This document shows, one piece after another, positions 18,786 to 29,643 of a stretch of 64,000 nucleotides of DNA. The DNA lies in the NCBI GenBank assembly GCA_963771985.1, contig CAVYVO010000032.1, positions 558,001-622,000 of the forward strand. Reading direction: 5' to 3'. This DNA comes from Trebonia sp963771985 (GTDB lineage Bacteria; Actinomycetota; Actinomycetes; Streptosporangiales; Streptosporangiaceae). Numbering within the stretch: position 1 is the first letter of the stretch; the number at the start of each line of letters is the position of its first letter. The notes beneath the pieces are model-generated. The model worked only from the letters and a program-made list of their open reading frames with translations. It searched no databases and had not been told where the DNA came from. The translations under genes were made by a program, and so were the position numbers.

Positions 18786-21700
18786 CGTCGGTCGCCGTCC
18801 TTCCTCCCACGGTGATCGCCAGGCGGTCGCTGCGACCGTCGATGTACAGCAATTCGGCGGCGGTCAGGATCCGCTGGTCGCCGGCGCGCCGTGCGGACTG
18901 GGCGGGCAGCGCGGTCCGCCGGGTCGGCGCAGCGCCCTCACGCCCCCAGCCCACGATCATCGCGGCCACCACGCCGTCGACCCCGTCGGCCGCGGCGAGG
19001 ACCTGGGAGGCGAGCAGCGGCTCGCCGGGACAGCGCGCGCTCAGGCCGCCGAGGCAGTCGCGCAGGGCAGCTTCCGCTCCCGGCTGACCGGCCACGATCC
19101 GCACGTGCAGCACCACCGGCACGGCGATCGCGGGCAGGACACGCAGCGGCAGGTCGCCCGTCGCCTGTGACCGCAGCGTCTGGGCGACGCTGGCGGCGAG
19201 CGCGGCCGGATCGGCGGCGGGCGCGGCGGCGAGCGTGACCACGATCTCGCGCGGCTCGCTGCCCAGCAGCTGCACCCGCGCGCTGGCTACCCCAGGGCAC
19301 GCCTGCGCCGCGTCGCGGAAGTCCTGCAGCGTCACGATCCGGCCGAGCAGCCGGGCCTGGGCCAGCGGCGAGGCAGCCGGGGCCGGCTGCGGGAGCCGCG
19401 CGGGCTGGGGGTTATGCACCGCCTGGACGAGCTGGGGACGGTCGAGCGGCTGGATGAGTGTTCCTTCGGCGACCACTCCCGTGGCGCCGCCGCCTTGAAG
19501 GTAGGTGGCGACGACCGGCCCGGCTGGCAGCCGGGCGCCGTGTACGCCATCGCCGAACCGGACCGTGCCGCTGCCGTCGTAGCCGGCGTTCGAACGTGTA
19601 CACGCGGTCGTCTTTGCCCGCTGTCAGCAGCGTATCGGCCTGGGTCCACGGCACGTCGCCGACGGTGATCGCCAGCGAGCTCTGCGGCTCCGCGGAGGCG
19701 TCGCCGGTCGCGGCGCCGCCCGCCACCATCGCCACCGGTGTGGGCAGGGGGAAGCTCTGGCTGGCCTGCTCCGGGTTGCCGGCGCCGAGCGTCACCGCGG
19801 CCGGCATGCCGTGCGCGGCGGCCACTATGTTGAGGTTGATCTGCACCGTCGCCCCGTCATAGATGTTGCCGAGCGGCGCCTGCAGGCTGAGAGTCCCGGC
19901 GGGATCGTCGGGGTCGGGAGCCGCCAGGGTCACCGTCTCGGCCGCCGGTGTGGCGTCGGCGGCGGCCGGCAGCCAGATGATGGTCTCCGAGCCCGCGCGG
20001 ATGGTCCCGGAACCGGCGGCGAAGCTGACCGGCAGCACCTGTACCGAGGCCGCCCCGGGGACCGGCCCGGCGGCGGCCGGGGGCCGGCGGCGGTGGCCGC
20101 CGCCTGGCACGCGTATCCGCGCAGCCGGGAACCGCGGGGCGTGTCGCGGCGGACGAGGAGGTACACGTCCGCGCCCGCGGTCAGGCGCCAGGCGTCCCCG
20201 GCGGCCGTCGCCGGCGTGACGGTGAGTGCCGAGCGGTCCAGCGCGGGGCCGCTCGTCCCGGTCGCGCCGGTACCCGTCGTGTCCGCCCCGTTTCCTCCGG
20301 CCGCGTTCGCCGCGCTCGTCTCGATCGCGTCGGCCACGGCGGCCGGCAGCCCGCCCTGGTCGAGCGTGGCCAGGTCGTCCGCCTGAACGGGGAGGTCGGC
20401 GAACACCGCCGCGGGCCGGACGGCGACGGGCACCGCGGCCGCCTGAGGCAAGATCAGGGCGGCGTCGGAGGCTGCCGCCCACAGTGTCCCGTCGGCCGCG
20501 CAGGCCAGCGCGTTGAGGCTGGCGGCGCCGGGGTCGGCCACGGCTTCCCACGTGCCGGCGGCCGACCGGGCCCAGATTCCCTGCGGTGTGGCAGCGGCCA
20601 GGCGGCCGTCCGGCGTCATGGCGAGCGCGGTGACACCGCCGCCGAGGACGGCGTTCGGATCCTCGCGCCATTCTCCCGCCTGCGGCGGCAAGCTGGCGAC
20701 GCCAAGCGGCGAGCCCGCCCACACCGTGCCGTCCGAGCCGACCGCCAGGCTGGTCACTCCGGCCGGACCACCCTGGCCGGCAGGCTGCCAGGTTCCCCCG
20801 GGTGCCAGCATCAGGACGTCGCTGGCGGTGGCCGCGTACGTGTGGTCCCCGGCGATCAGCAGGACGCTCGCGGCGGCCGGCGGCGCGGGCAGCGCCGACC
20901 ACGCCGGCTGCCCGCTGACCGGTTCGGTGGCCTGGTATATGGCGCCGCCCCGCGTCGCCGCCACGACGCGGCCGGAGCCAGCGGTCAGCGCGACGATTTC
21001 CAGCCCGGGCAGGCCCCCGTCCGTCCAGCCCGCGTCCGCCCAGTTCCCCGGCCCGGCGGCGAGGCGGAGCACGCCGTGCGGGGTCGCCGCCAGCACGACG
21101 CCGGGCGACGGCGAGGCGACGGCGGTGGCCGCGCCGCCCGGCCAGCCCTGGTCGGCGAGGACCGGCCCGGCAGCCTGCGGGGCCAGGATGAACACGCCCT
21201 CCGCCGTGCCGGTGACCACGTCGGCGCCGGCCGTCACGCACAGGTCCAGGGCGTTCGCCTGGGCGGGGCCGCGGGCCGTGACGCCGGCGGAGGTGACCTG
21301 CAGCATTCCGCCGAGCGGCGCGACCGCCACCCGCAGTGGCTTGCCGGTGACCGAGCCGAGGCGGCCCGCCGGGAGGGGCACGTCGAGCGGTGCGCTCAGG
21401 GTTATCCGGGTGCCGCTGACCGGTGTGACGCTGGCCGGCGGCGGATTGTAGAGCGCGAGAGCCGCCGCGCCGGCCCACACCGTGCTCGTCCGGCGCGGGA
21501 ACGCCCCGGCGGGGAGCTCCTGCTTGACGGTCACCCTGGTCAGGTGGGCGGCCTGGCCGAATCGCTGCCCGGCGTCCAGCTCCACGGCCGTGATGTCGAG
21601 CACCTGGCTCTGGGGAGCGGCCGTCTGCTGGACGATGGCGCCGCGCCCGCCGGGGACAGCGGCGCGGACAGTGCCGGAGAGCTCCAGCTGGCCGCCGGCG

Positions 21701-23934
21701 ACGAGGAAACCCGGCCATTCGCCCGCGAGCTGCGTGACCGGCGACACGCAGGCGACGATGCCGCCGGCACCGGCGGTGACGGCGGTGACAGCGGGCAGCC
21801 CGTCGGCCAGCGCGACCGACCACCCGGTGCCGTCACCGGTCAGCAGGTACGTCACGCCGCCTTGGTCGGTCAGCTCCAGGCCGCCGACGACGGCGCTCAG
21901 ACGGACGTCCGCGCCGAACCCGATCCCGCGCGCCGAGAACGCCGCCAGCAGCCAGGACGGCGGTGCGGTGGCGGCCGTGACCGGCTCCGGGCCGGCCGGG
22001 ACCGTGAACAGCTCAGCCGTCATGCAGCGCTGCCATTGCTGGCCGTCATCCTGGGAGCGGTACAGTCCCGCCGGGGTCGCGGCCAGCAGGAGCCCTGGCG
22101 CGGCAGCCAGCGCCGTGACGGGCACCCCTGCCGGGAGGGCGCCGGCGCCGTGCCCGTTGACGGGCTGCCAGTTCGCGAGCGCCGCGTCGGCCGCCCGCTG
22201 CACGCCGGCGTCGGTCCCCGCGTATACCACGGGCCCGGACGGCGCCGAGGTCATCGCCAGCGCGTAGACACGGGTCCCGGAAAGCCTCGCGGTGACGGTG
22301 AGGTGCTCGGCGTCGCCGCCTGTCAGCACCTTCACGCCCGCGGCGCCGCCGGCCGCGAACATACGCGGCGACACCTGCAGCAGCGCGAAGATCGCCTCTG
22401 ATGCGCTGGGCTCTGGATCCCAGCCGGGTGCGTGGCGGAGGTAGAGTCCGGTGTCGGTTCCGGCCAGCAGCATGTCGCGCTGGCCGGTGTCGAGGATGGC
22501 GTGCACCGGCGAGCCGGGCAGCTGATGCGCGATCACCTGGAGGTCATGCTTCGTCGGCGGCCCGCCGCTGACCCGGCTCCAGCTGCGCCCGTCATCGGCC
22601 GACTGGAAGACGAGGCCGTCGCTGGTGCCCAGGAGCAGTCTGGTCGAGCCGCCGCCCGCGCACGCGACGCCGTGGTTGCCGCCGGGGAGCGTGGCGGCCG
22701 TGAGCGGCGATCCCGCCACGGAGACCAGCGCCCCGGCGTCGCCGGCCCCCACGAGGAGCACGTCGCCGACCGCCGCCACCGCCGTCAGCTGGGTCACCGC
22801 CGGCGGCAGCGCAGCCACAGGGCTCCAGCTGGCCCCGCCGTCAGTGCTGCGCAGCACGCCTCCCCGGGCCGGCTGAGGGACGCCGGCGAACGCCGCGGCC
22901 CGGGTGGCGGCCGAGGCCGACTGCCAGGGCTGCGCGTCGCTGCCCACCAGCTGAGCGGACGTCGCGAAGGCGTAGACGGTGCCGGAGCCCAGGTCGGCGG
23001 GGGCCTGCCCGGCCGCCGGGGCGGACAGTGGCTCGTTCCATGCGATGCGCGTCGACTTCCGCTGGGCATCGGGGGTGACCGCCGTCAGCGTCCGTACCCA
23101 CGACGCCGGCTGCCCGCTGTCGTCGCCGCTCTGGCTGTCGGCGACGATGAGGACCGGGGTGCCTGCCTTCAGGCCGGTAGCCGTGCCGGCCAGCTCCACC
23201 TGGGTGGTGGCGCCCGTCAGCGGCGGCGGGCCGGCGGAGGCGGCGAGCCTGGGCCGCAGGCCGCTCAGCCCGGGCCGCGCGTCGAGGTCCGCCAGCGTCA
23301 CGAACACCGGCGGCGGCGCGCCCTGGTCCGGGACCGCTCTTACCTGCGAGCCTGCCGGGATCGTCGTCCGCGCGCCCGGCGATGCCGCGGCGGGAGGCGC
23401 GGTGCCCGTGGCCGCCTGGCCTGCCGACGCGGTTCCGGAGACAAGATTCTGGCGCGATACGCCAAACGCCGCGGTCGAGCTGGCCGTGGCGAGCTGGCTG
23501 GGCGGTGGCGGCGCGGCCGGCGGCGCCGGCGGCCGGGTCGTGGTGCCGCCCGCGCCGCCGCGCCTGGCCCGCGCGACGGCCTCAACGCCGGCGCCGCGGT
23601 CGCTCACCTGGTAGGAGAGCATGGTGGTGGCCGCGGTGTTGACCGGGAACGCGTGCCCGAGCGAGTGGTACAGGTGGTTAAGGGCGGCAGGCTGCTCGAC
23701 GGTCGGCAGATAGGCGGCGTTGAGGATCCGCTCGGCGTAGAAGGCGATGACGTCCACCACGGTGGCCCAGCCCTCGAGCAGCGCCGTCACCCAGTCGGCG
23801 GCGGTCCCTGGCCGCAGCCCCGCGAGCGTTTCCTGACCGGAATCGTCGAGCGGGTCGGTGCCGGACTGGTCGAAGCGGATGTCCCCGAGGCCGAGCGGCG
23901 GGAGTCCGCTGGCGCCCGGATCGGCGCCGCTCAC
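18775..23934 (-). pseudogene. Second J-like baseplate protein (Afp12-like) with ASP-box propeller, two frameshifts
   Basis: The span equals 1,720 codons. Frame changes are near 20,080 (in a run of five G) and near 19,590. The N-terminus GLGDIRFDQSGTDPLDDSGQ and YAERILNAAYLPTVEQPAAL is typical of Afp12-type baseplate wedge proteins. The C-terminus (YDGSGTVRFGDGVHGARLPA ... RLLGRIVTLQDFRDAAQACP ... AELLYIDGRSDRLAITVGG) is the J-like end. Between them, about residues 350-1,200, lie many propeller blades with sialidase-type ASP boxes (STDGGASW, SADDGRSW, SQDDGQQW). The start overlaps the first J-like gene (ATGA). Confidence 0.8.
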
Positions 23935-26201
23935 CGGACGCCTCTCAGCCGATAGGTGATCTGTCCGTTACGGGGGACCCGGGGATTGTTGTCGAGGCGC
24001 AGGATCTGGCCGCGCGCCGGGGTGAGTACCTCGCGGCGGCCGCGTTCCTCGCCGGTGAACGCGAACCGCAGGCACGTCACGTCGGCTACGCCCGGGACCG
24101 CCGCCACGAGCGCCACCACCGCGCTGCGGTACAGCGAGACGCCGAAGGCGAACGTCCCCGGCGCCAGGAGGCTGGCCAGGATCGCGCTGTCGATCTGCTG
24201 TCCGGCGAGGCCAACGGCCGTGCCGGGGTCCAGCGTGACCTCCAGCTCGATGGTGACCGGGCACGGTACGGCGCCGAGCACTCGCAGATCGACCCCTAGC
24301 GGCTGGCACTGCCGCAGCGCGCCGCTGACGTCGTCCAGCAGGCCCGCATCGGCACCCGGCCACGAGCCCGTGTGGATGTGCACGGTCACGACCGGCGCGG
24401 CACCGTCGCTGGCAAGCTCGGCAGCGGCGTCGACGACCTGGCCGCCGGACAGGGACACGGCCAGCTGCTCGTAATCGGACATCAGGATGGCGCGCTGGTT
24501 GACGCGGAACTGCTCCGGCGCGTGCTGGCGGGCGGACGCCAGCGATTCGGGATCGGTTCCGCCGCAGGCGTCCACGGGCTGGACGATCCCGGCCACCAGA
24601 GGGCTGTCGGCGCACACGTGGCGCAGCGACCCGGCGGCGACGTTGCCTGCCTCGCCGCCGCCGACACGCTGGCACACCCGCAGCTCGACTCCCACCCCGG
24701 GCTGCATGCCGTTGGTGTTGTCGCCGAACCGCAAGCGGGCGGTTCCGTCCTGCTCGGCTTCGACGACGAAGTCGAGCGCCAGGGGACCGCTGTCGAGCAG
24801 GGAGGGGCGCACTGTCCACTCGCGCAGTTCCGGGCCGATCTCGCACACGCGAACCGCCGGCAGCGGCGACTGGCTGCCAGCGGCGGCCAGCTGGTCGGCG
24901 GCGCTCAGATAGCCGACGCCAGCCGTCGGCGGCGCGGCGGGATCGGCCACGTCTGCCGCCGACTGGAGCGCGAACGTAGTCCCGGTGGCGGGCAGCAGCG
25001 GCCAGTACGCCAGGCCTGCCGCCGGGGCTGGAAGTTCGCGCCAGGGCTGGGTGCTTCCATGATCGGCGATCACCAGGTTGCCCCGCAGGAGGTACATGTC
25101 GCCATCTCCCGCGGGCAGCCCCTGGGCATCCGGAGCGTCGCCGGGGCTCCAGGTCAGCGTGACCCGGCCGCCGTCAGCGGAGGTGACGTCCTGGACGCGC
25201 ATGACCGTTCCGGTTACGTCGGCGGCGCTCACGAGCGACGCCGAGTCGCTGGTGCTGGCAAGCAGCACGAGTTCTCCCGGCTCGACTTTGGCCGGTGGCG
25301 CCAGCACGGTCGCGGACGTGGCTCCCGCCTGCAGGCGCTTGCCCGGATGAGTCGCCGGATCCAGTTCCAGCAGCGTCTGGCTGGCTGGCGCCACCGTCAC
25401 GGGAGCGACGGTCTCGAAGACGAGCGGCTGCGCGGACAGCGCCTGCGGCAGGCGCCGGGAGTCGACACGGCTGTCCGTGGCCGCCAGCGCCGTGAGCAGC
25501 TTGGTCCCCGCGGGGAGCACGAAGGACTCGGTGCTGTCGTCCACTGGCTGGACGCGGATCCACGTGCGGGCGCTGCAACCCTGACCCATGTAGTAGTTCA
25601 GCAGCGCCGCGTGCCGGTAAACCGAGATCCGCCGCCGCGCGGTCGACAGGTACGCCTCGGTGGCGATCGCGTCCTCGTAGTAGCTCAGGGCGTCGCCGAG
25701 GTATGCCATCTCCTCGATGAGCGCGACCACCTCGTCGACTGTCAGCGGGGTAACCGTCGTTCCGACGCGCCGCGTGACGGTGGTGAGGATCAGCGTCCGC
25801 AGCGCGTTGAAGTCCCGCGCTGTGTAGTCGATGTTCGGATTGACCGGGCGCAGCGCCGTGCCGGAGGGGATGGGGCTGGGCTCTTCCCACAGGCCGCTGC
25901 CGAGCACGATCTCCGCACTCCAGCCGGGGCGGTCCGCTGCGCTCAGCCGGTACCGGGCGGGCACGAGCCCGGAGTCCCCGTCACCTGCGCTGATGACGAT
26001 GCTCCACCGCCGCGGCGCCGCCGGCGTGGGTGCCGCCACGCTCTCTACCTGTATCTGCGGGGCATCACCGCAGGGTTCGACGCTGATGTTCCGCGGCACC
26101 ATCAGGGGCGCAGCGGGCCCGGTCACGGGCTCCTCGACCGTCAGCCGGTAACGGCCCGCGCCAAGGGGAGCGGCCGACAGGGCCGTGCGGCGCGGCCTCA
26201 T
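23931..26201 (-). CDS. Baseplate J-like protein (Afp11-like)
   Basis: A 756-residue baseplate wedge protein. After a beta-rich N-terminal ~130 residues comes the characteristic NIDYTARDFNALRTLIL and VDEVVALIEEMAYLGDALSY region, then YLSTARRRISVYRHAALLNY. The C-terminal half has LRFGDNTNGMQPGVGVELRV and ILMSDYEQLAVSLSGGQV, hallmarks of Afp11/gpJ proteins that link hub and sheath. It is intact. Start and stop both overlap neighbours by four bases, so it is translated in a chain with the gp25 gene before it and the second J-like gene after it. Confidence 0.88.
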   Translation of the reverse strand: MRPRRTALSAAPLGAGRYRLTVEEPVTGPAAPLMVPRNISVEPCGDAPQIQVESVAAPTPAAPRRWSIVISAGDGDSGLVPARYRLSAADRPGWSAEIVLGSGLWEEPSPIPSGTALRPVNPNIDYTARDFNALRTLILTTVTRRVGTTVTPLTVDEVVALIEEMAYLGDALSYYEDAIATEAYLSTARRRISVYRHAALLNYYMGQGCSARTWIRVQPVDDSTESFVLPAGTKLLTALAATDSRVDSRRLPQALSAQPLVFETVAPVTVAPASQTLLELDPATHPGKRLQAGATSATVLAPPAKVEPGELVLLASTSDSASLVSAADVTGTVMRVQDVTSADGGRVTLTWSPGDAPDAQGLPAGDGDMYLLRGNLVIADHGSTQPWRELPAPAAGLAYWPLLPATGTTFALQSAADVADPAAPPTAGVGYLSAADQLAAAGSQSPLPAVRVCEIGPELREWTVRPSLLDSGPLALDFVVEAEQDGTARLRFGDNTNGMQPGVGVELRVCQRVGGGEAGNVAAGSLRHVCADSPLVAGIVQPVDACGGTDPESLASARQHAPEQFRVNQRAILMSDYEQLAVSLSGGQVVDAAAELASDGAAPVVTVHIHTGSWPGADAGLLDDVSGALRQCQPLGVDLRVLGAVPCPVTIELEVTLDPGTAVGLAGQQIDSAILASLLAPGTFAFGVSLYRSAVVALVAAVPGVADVTCLRFAFTGEERGRREVLTPARGQILRLDNNPRVPRNGQITYRLRGVR

Positions 26202-26563
26202 GCGCTCACCGTGGTGGTAAGCAGGGCCGGATCGCCCCGCAGCTGGTAGGTAATCGTCACATCGAGCTGGCCGTCAGTACCAGTCACCTGCACCGAGACG
26301 ATGTTGATCGTCGTGCCCAGCCACTGCTGCAGGCTGCTCGTCACCTGGAACTGGACCGCCGCGCGCATCTCGTCGCTGGACGCGCCGAAGATCAGCTCGA
26401 TCAGCCCGCCGCCGAGCGTCGGCCGGTTGAGCCGCTCACCCGGATTGGTGAACAGAAGCTGCACGATGCGCTGCTCGGCCAGCGCGCGCGCTGAGGCCAC
26501 CGAGGCGGTCTGTCCTCGCTCGTCGATCCGGAGCGGATATGCCGGGAAGGGAAGCGCGGTCAT
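26198..26563 (-). CDS. GPW/gp25 family baseplate protein (Afp9-like)
   Basis: A 121-residue protein with the gp25/lysozyme-like fold motifs QRIVQLLFTNPGERLNRPTL and GGGLIELIFG (about residues 32-61), followed by a short alpha-beta tail. gp25 starts sheath polymerisation at the baseplate in all contractile tails. Length and motif spacing are normal. The ATG overlaps the stop of the spike gene (ATGA) and the stop overlaps the next ATG in the same way. Confidence 0.9.
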   Translation of the reverse strand: MTALPFPAYPLRIDERGQTASVASARALAEQRIVQLLFTNPGERLNRPTLGGGLIELIFGASSDEMRAAVQFQVTSSLQQWLGTTINIVSVQVTGTDGQLDVTITYQLRGDPALLTTTVSA

Positions 26564-27540
26564 GGGAACGGAGGCGGGAGGATCGGGCCGAGGAACAGCG
26601 TGCTGGCGACTTCGCCGGCGACTTCCACCCCGCCGAGCACGGCTATGTCGCCCTCCGCGGTGACAGCGCCGAGGAAGTTCGTCTCGCCCTCCACCGTGAC
26701 AGCGCCGGCGAAATTCGACTCGCCCTCCACCGTGAGGGCGCCGCCCACGTTGGCGTCACCCTCGACCGAGGTTTCGCCGGAGACGTTGAGGTCCCCGGTC
26801 ACGTTGGCCTCGGGTTCCAGCGTGGTGACGCCCACGACGTCGAAGGTTCCTTCGACGTTGGTGGGCCCGTTGAAGCTCGTCTCTCCCGTGACGGTCACCG
26901 TGTCGGCGTTGACCGTCACGGCGGGCGCCTCGATCGACACTCCCGTCTCAGCGCTCAGGACCGCCACGGTTTCGCCGGCCTGCAGCGTGATCCCCTCTTC
27001 CGGATTCATCAGCAGACTGAGGTCGCCGACATTGATGGCCACCCCCTCCGAGCTCAGCGTCACCGTCACCGGGAGGTCCACGGCCGGGTCGTCGGCCGAT
27101 ATGGTGATGCCCCCCTCAGCGGGCAGGTCGTTGTAGATGAGCGTGCAGGACTTGCTGCGGAACACTTTGATGGCATCCGGCTCCTCCGGCGACAGCTCCG
27201 GCATCACCGGGATCTCTTCCAACTCCCAGAAGCACCCGGTCCAGATCGGGTGGTCCAGGTTCCCGCCCTCGAACTCGATCCAGACATTGGCCCCGACTGG
27301 CGGCACGGACAGGAATCCCTCTTCCAGTGCCGCGTAGGGGACACACGGCGTCGCCCAGTTGAGCACGCCGCCGGGAAGCGAGGGGACCTCGCACAGCAGC
27401 CGGGCGCTCACCATCGGGTCGACGTTGTTGATCACGGTGCCGCGGTACTTGCCCCAGTACGGCCCCCGCTGCTGCGGCCCGCCTCTGGCGGGCGGTAGCG
27501 CCGGGTAAGGCTGCTGGTCCGGGGCGATGCCATGGGTCAT
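26560..27540 (-). CDS. gp5/VgrG-like spike protein with triple beta-helix
   Basis: About 326 residues. The N-terminal OB-fold (YWGKYRGTVINNVDPMVSAR, ATPCVPYAALEEGFLSVPPV, NVWIEFEGGNLDHPIWTGCF) is that of phage baseplate assembly protein V/gp5. The remainder is a regular strand repeat (VTVNADTVTVTGETSFNG, VEGESNFAGAVTVEGETNF) expected to trimerise into the needle and ending in GPILPPPFP. No PAAR tip protein is encoded in the window, so the needle end may serve alone. The start at 27540 is fixed by an ATGA overlap. Confidence 0.85.
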   Translation of the reverse strand: MTHGIAPDQQPYPALPPARGGPQQRGPYWGKYRGTVINNVDPMVSARLLCEVPSLPGGVLNWATPCVPYAALEEGFLSVPPVGANVWIEFEGGNLDHPIWTGCFWELEEIPVMPELSPEEPDAIKVFRSKSCTLIYNDLPAEGGITISADDPAVDLPVTVTLSSEGVAINVGDLSLLMNPEEGITLQAGETVAVLSAETGVSIEAPAVTVNADTVTVTGETSFNGPTNVEGTFDVVGVTTLEPEANVTGDLNVSGETSVEGDANVGGALTVEGESNFAGAVTVEGETNFLGAVTAEGDIAVLGGVEVAGEVASTLFLGPILPPPFP

Positions 27541-28712
27541 GGAGCCTCCAGAATCCGGGTCGTCGTGCCGACGCCTTCCCGGGTCAGCACCAGGCTCTGC
27601 GTGTAGTCCCACTGTCCTTCGGAGTACAGGCTGATCCGGTGACTGGCCGACTTCAGGTAGTACAGACCGTCGTAATCGTCGCCGGTTCCGCGCAGCCCCA
27701 CGATGTCCGGGGCCTGGAGCACCCGGCCGACCCGCAACGGCGAGACCTCGCAGCGGACAGACACCACCGCATCCGTGGAGAGATCGGTCTGAGCCTGCGC
27801 CCGGATGTTGGCCGTGACGGGGTCCAGCCCCGCATCCTCGGGCGTCAGCGGCCACAGCTGCAGGCGTGTCTCCTGCAGGGCCACAGCCGCCGGGGTCAGA
27901 GCGGGACGGACCGCCAGGGGAGGCACGCGCATGCTGGCCACGGTGAGGACGGGCAGCGGCTCGTAGGGATCAACCGTCGTCTCCATGGCGTAGCCCAGCG
28001 TCGCGATCGGGGCGAGCGCGTCGTACTGGGCCTGCACCGACCGGACCGTGGCCGCGGCTCCCACGGCGACGTTGAGGACGGCGCTGGGGACGCCGACCCG
28101 GGGCGGGGGCCCCCAGTAGGCATTGTTCTGGAACGGCACGAAACCAGGCGTGACGTAGAAAACGTTGCCGTTGCGCTGGGCGAGCTCTTGGATGAACGCG
28201 CGGTCGGTGCCGCTCTGCTGCGGCACGTACGAGAACGGGGTCAGGCTCACTGGCGTCGGCACGATGCCCGGAAGGACGCCGAGCGCCAGCCACTTGGCCA
28301 GGACGACCGCGACGATCTCCGGATCGGACATCGACGGGTACTCCTCGGACTCGGCGATGAGATCCATCTTGACGCTGACGTCCTCGCCGGTGACCACGAA
28401 CGTTGACAGGTCAGGGCCGTTGCTCGGCAGGTACTGCTGATGGGTGATGAACCCGTCGATCAGCGTGCTCGGGTCGCCGTCGACGATCACCTGCACGAGT
28501 ACGCGGCTGAACGGGCGCAGCAGATTGTTCTGCACGACCGCGAAGTCAGACTGCGGGGCCAGCTCGGTCTGGAAGGTGAGCTGGAACCCGCAGGGGGCGG
28601 TGTCGGTCTGGGTCACTTCGACCGCGCGCAGCGCCCGCATCAGTTCCGGGGGCGCGGGGCCCGGGATTCCGGGGCCGATCCGGAGCGCCAGCCTGATCGA
28701 GGAGATGCTCAC
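27537..28712 (-). CDS. gp27/late control D-like hub protein
   Basis: A 391-residue protein. FQTELAPQSDFAVVQNNLLR, FVVTGEDVSVKMDLIAESEE and TDRAFIQELAQRNGNVFYVT match the phage late control protein D/VgrG gp27 fold, the trimeric hub that joins tube and spike. In many eCIS the gp27 and gp5 parts are one protein (Afp8); here they are separate adjacent genes. GTG at 28712 overlaps the upstream stop (GTGA), which decides the start although the frame stays open further upstream. Confidence 0.8.
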   Translation of the reverse strand: MSISSIRLALRIGPGIPGPAPPELMRALRAVEVTQTDTAPCGFQLTFQTELAPQSDFAVVQNNLLRPFSRVLVQVIVDGDPSTLIDGFITHQQYLPSNGPDLSTFVVTGEDVSVKMDLIAESEEYPSMSDPEIVAVVLAKWLALGVLPGIVPTPVSLTPFSYVPQQSGTDRAFIQELAQRNGNVFYVTPGFVPFQNNAYWGPPPRVGVPSAVLNVAVGAAATVRSVQAQYDALAPIATLGYAMETTVDPYEPLPVLTVASMRVPPLAVRPALTPAAVALQETRLQLWPLTPEDAGLDPVTANIRAQAQTDLSTDAVVSVRCEVSPLRVGRVLQAPDIVGLRGTGDDYDGLYYLKSASHRISLYSEGQWDYTQSLVLTREGVGTTTRILEAP

Positions 28713-29005
28713 GACGATCCCGCCCCGGTGTCGGGCAGCGCCATCGTCTGGCCGGAGAAGGCGACCAGCTCGAACGGATCCATGGCATCGTTGGCGTCGG
28801 CCAGCTGCCACGCCTGCGGCGCGGCGCCCAGCGTGCGGTAAGCCACGAGGTCGAGCCGGCCGACCTCGGCGGCGCCGACGGCCGCCCGGTCCTGGCCGGC
28901 GAGGGAAGAGCCGGCCGGCAGGATCCGCGGCGCCAGGTAGGTGACGGTTACCCCGTCCGGCGACGTGTAGGTCAGCTGCTCGCTGGCCTGGTAACGCCCG
29001 GCCAT
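28709..29005 (-). CDS. LysM-like small baseplate/tube protein
   Basis: A 98-residue protein. The N-terminal half is beta-rich (LTYTSPDGVTVTYLAPRILP). The C-terminal half, VAYRTLGAAPQAWQLADAND and DPFELVAFSGQTMALP, follows the LysM pattern seen at the end of Afp7-type proteins and in tail protein X. It lies between the CIS tube protein and the hub, as though the C-terminal domain of Afp7 were encoded separately. Its ATG overlaps the upstream stop by one base. Confidence 0.65.
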   Translation of the reverse strand: MAGRYQASEQLTYTSPDGVTVTYLAPRILPAGSSLAGQDRAAVGAAEVGRLDLVAYRTLGAAPQAWQLADANDAMDPFELVAFSGQTMALPDTGAGSS

Positions 29006-29643
29006 CAGGCGCTCAGCCCTGGCGGCGTGGCACCGTAGGCTGACTGCGCCATGCGCTCGAGGCCGCGCTGGTAGACGAGGAAGTCGTTGAACGTCGGCGA
29101 CGTCGCGTCGACGTCCGAGTAGCTCATCGTGCGCAGCGAGAGCGAGACGCTGGCCAGGACCGGCGTGAGGTTGGAATCGTACAGTTGCTCGGTGACCGCG
29201 AAGGCGATCACCGAGCACGGGATAACGCGCTGCGCGCCCCAGACGAACAGGAGCCGGTCAGCGACCGCCGGCGCGACCTCGATCTGCCCGGCGTTCAGCA
29301 GATTCTGGGCCGCCTGCACGGCGGCTGTCGCCGGGTACACCAGCAGCGCCAGGGCGGCGAGCGCCGGCCCGACGCCGTATTGCGCGGTGACGCTGTCGCC
29401 GCTGTCCAGGCCGTCGGCGGCCGCGAACAGGCATTCCAGCGTGATCGTCTCCACCGGCGCGCCCGCGAACCGCACGGCCTGCGCGCGCAGTCCCGGCTGC
29501 CCGCCGACGGTGTTGGGCTCCAGCGTCCGCCGGAGGCTCTCCGGGATGTACTGGAACGGGATCGAGCGCTTGGATCCGTCGGCGGCGATGGTGACGAGCG
29601 CGGCGCGCGGGAGTTGCGTCCGGTTGGCGGGCGGCGTGGTCAT
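29005..29643 (-). CDS. CIS tube protein (Afp7 N-terminal-like)
   Basis: A 212-residue protein with the pattern of the CIS tube protein N-terminal domain: RAALVTIAADGSKRSIPFQY, IPESLRRTLEP, VETITLECLFAAADGLDSGD, LLFVWGAQRVIPCSVIAFAV and PVLASVSLSLRTMSYSDVDA. Afp7-type proteins bridge inner tube and baseplate hub. The usual LysM tail is missing here and appears as the next gene. The start at 29643 overlaps the upstream stop (ATGA). Confidence 0.82.
   Translation of the reverse strand: MTTPPANRTQLPRAALVTIAADGSKRSIPFQYIPESLRRTLEPNTVGGQPGLRAQAVRFAGAPVETITLECLFAAADGLDSGDSVTAQYGVGPALAALALLVYPATAAVQAAQNLLNAGQIEVAPAVADRLLFVWGAQRVIPCSVIAFAVTEQLYDSNLTPVLASVSLSLRTMSYSDVDATSPTFNDFLVYQRGLERMAQSAYGATPPGLSA

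Noticed and set aside
19412..21823. 803-codon minus-strand frame overlapping the second J-like gene
   Set aside because: Most of it is an Arg/Gly-rich shadow. Only the part after about 20,080 is real, as the continuation of the frameshifted J-like protein.
28713..28811. Longer start for the hub (late control D-like) gene
   Set aside because: The extension is a shadow of the LysM-like gene; the GTGA overlap at 28712 is a better start.
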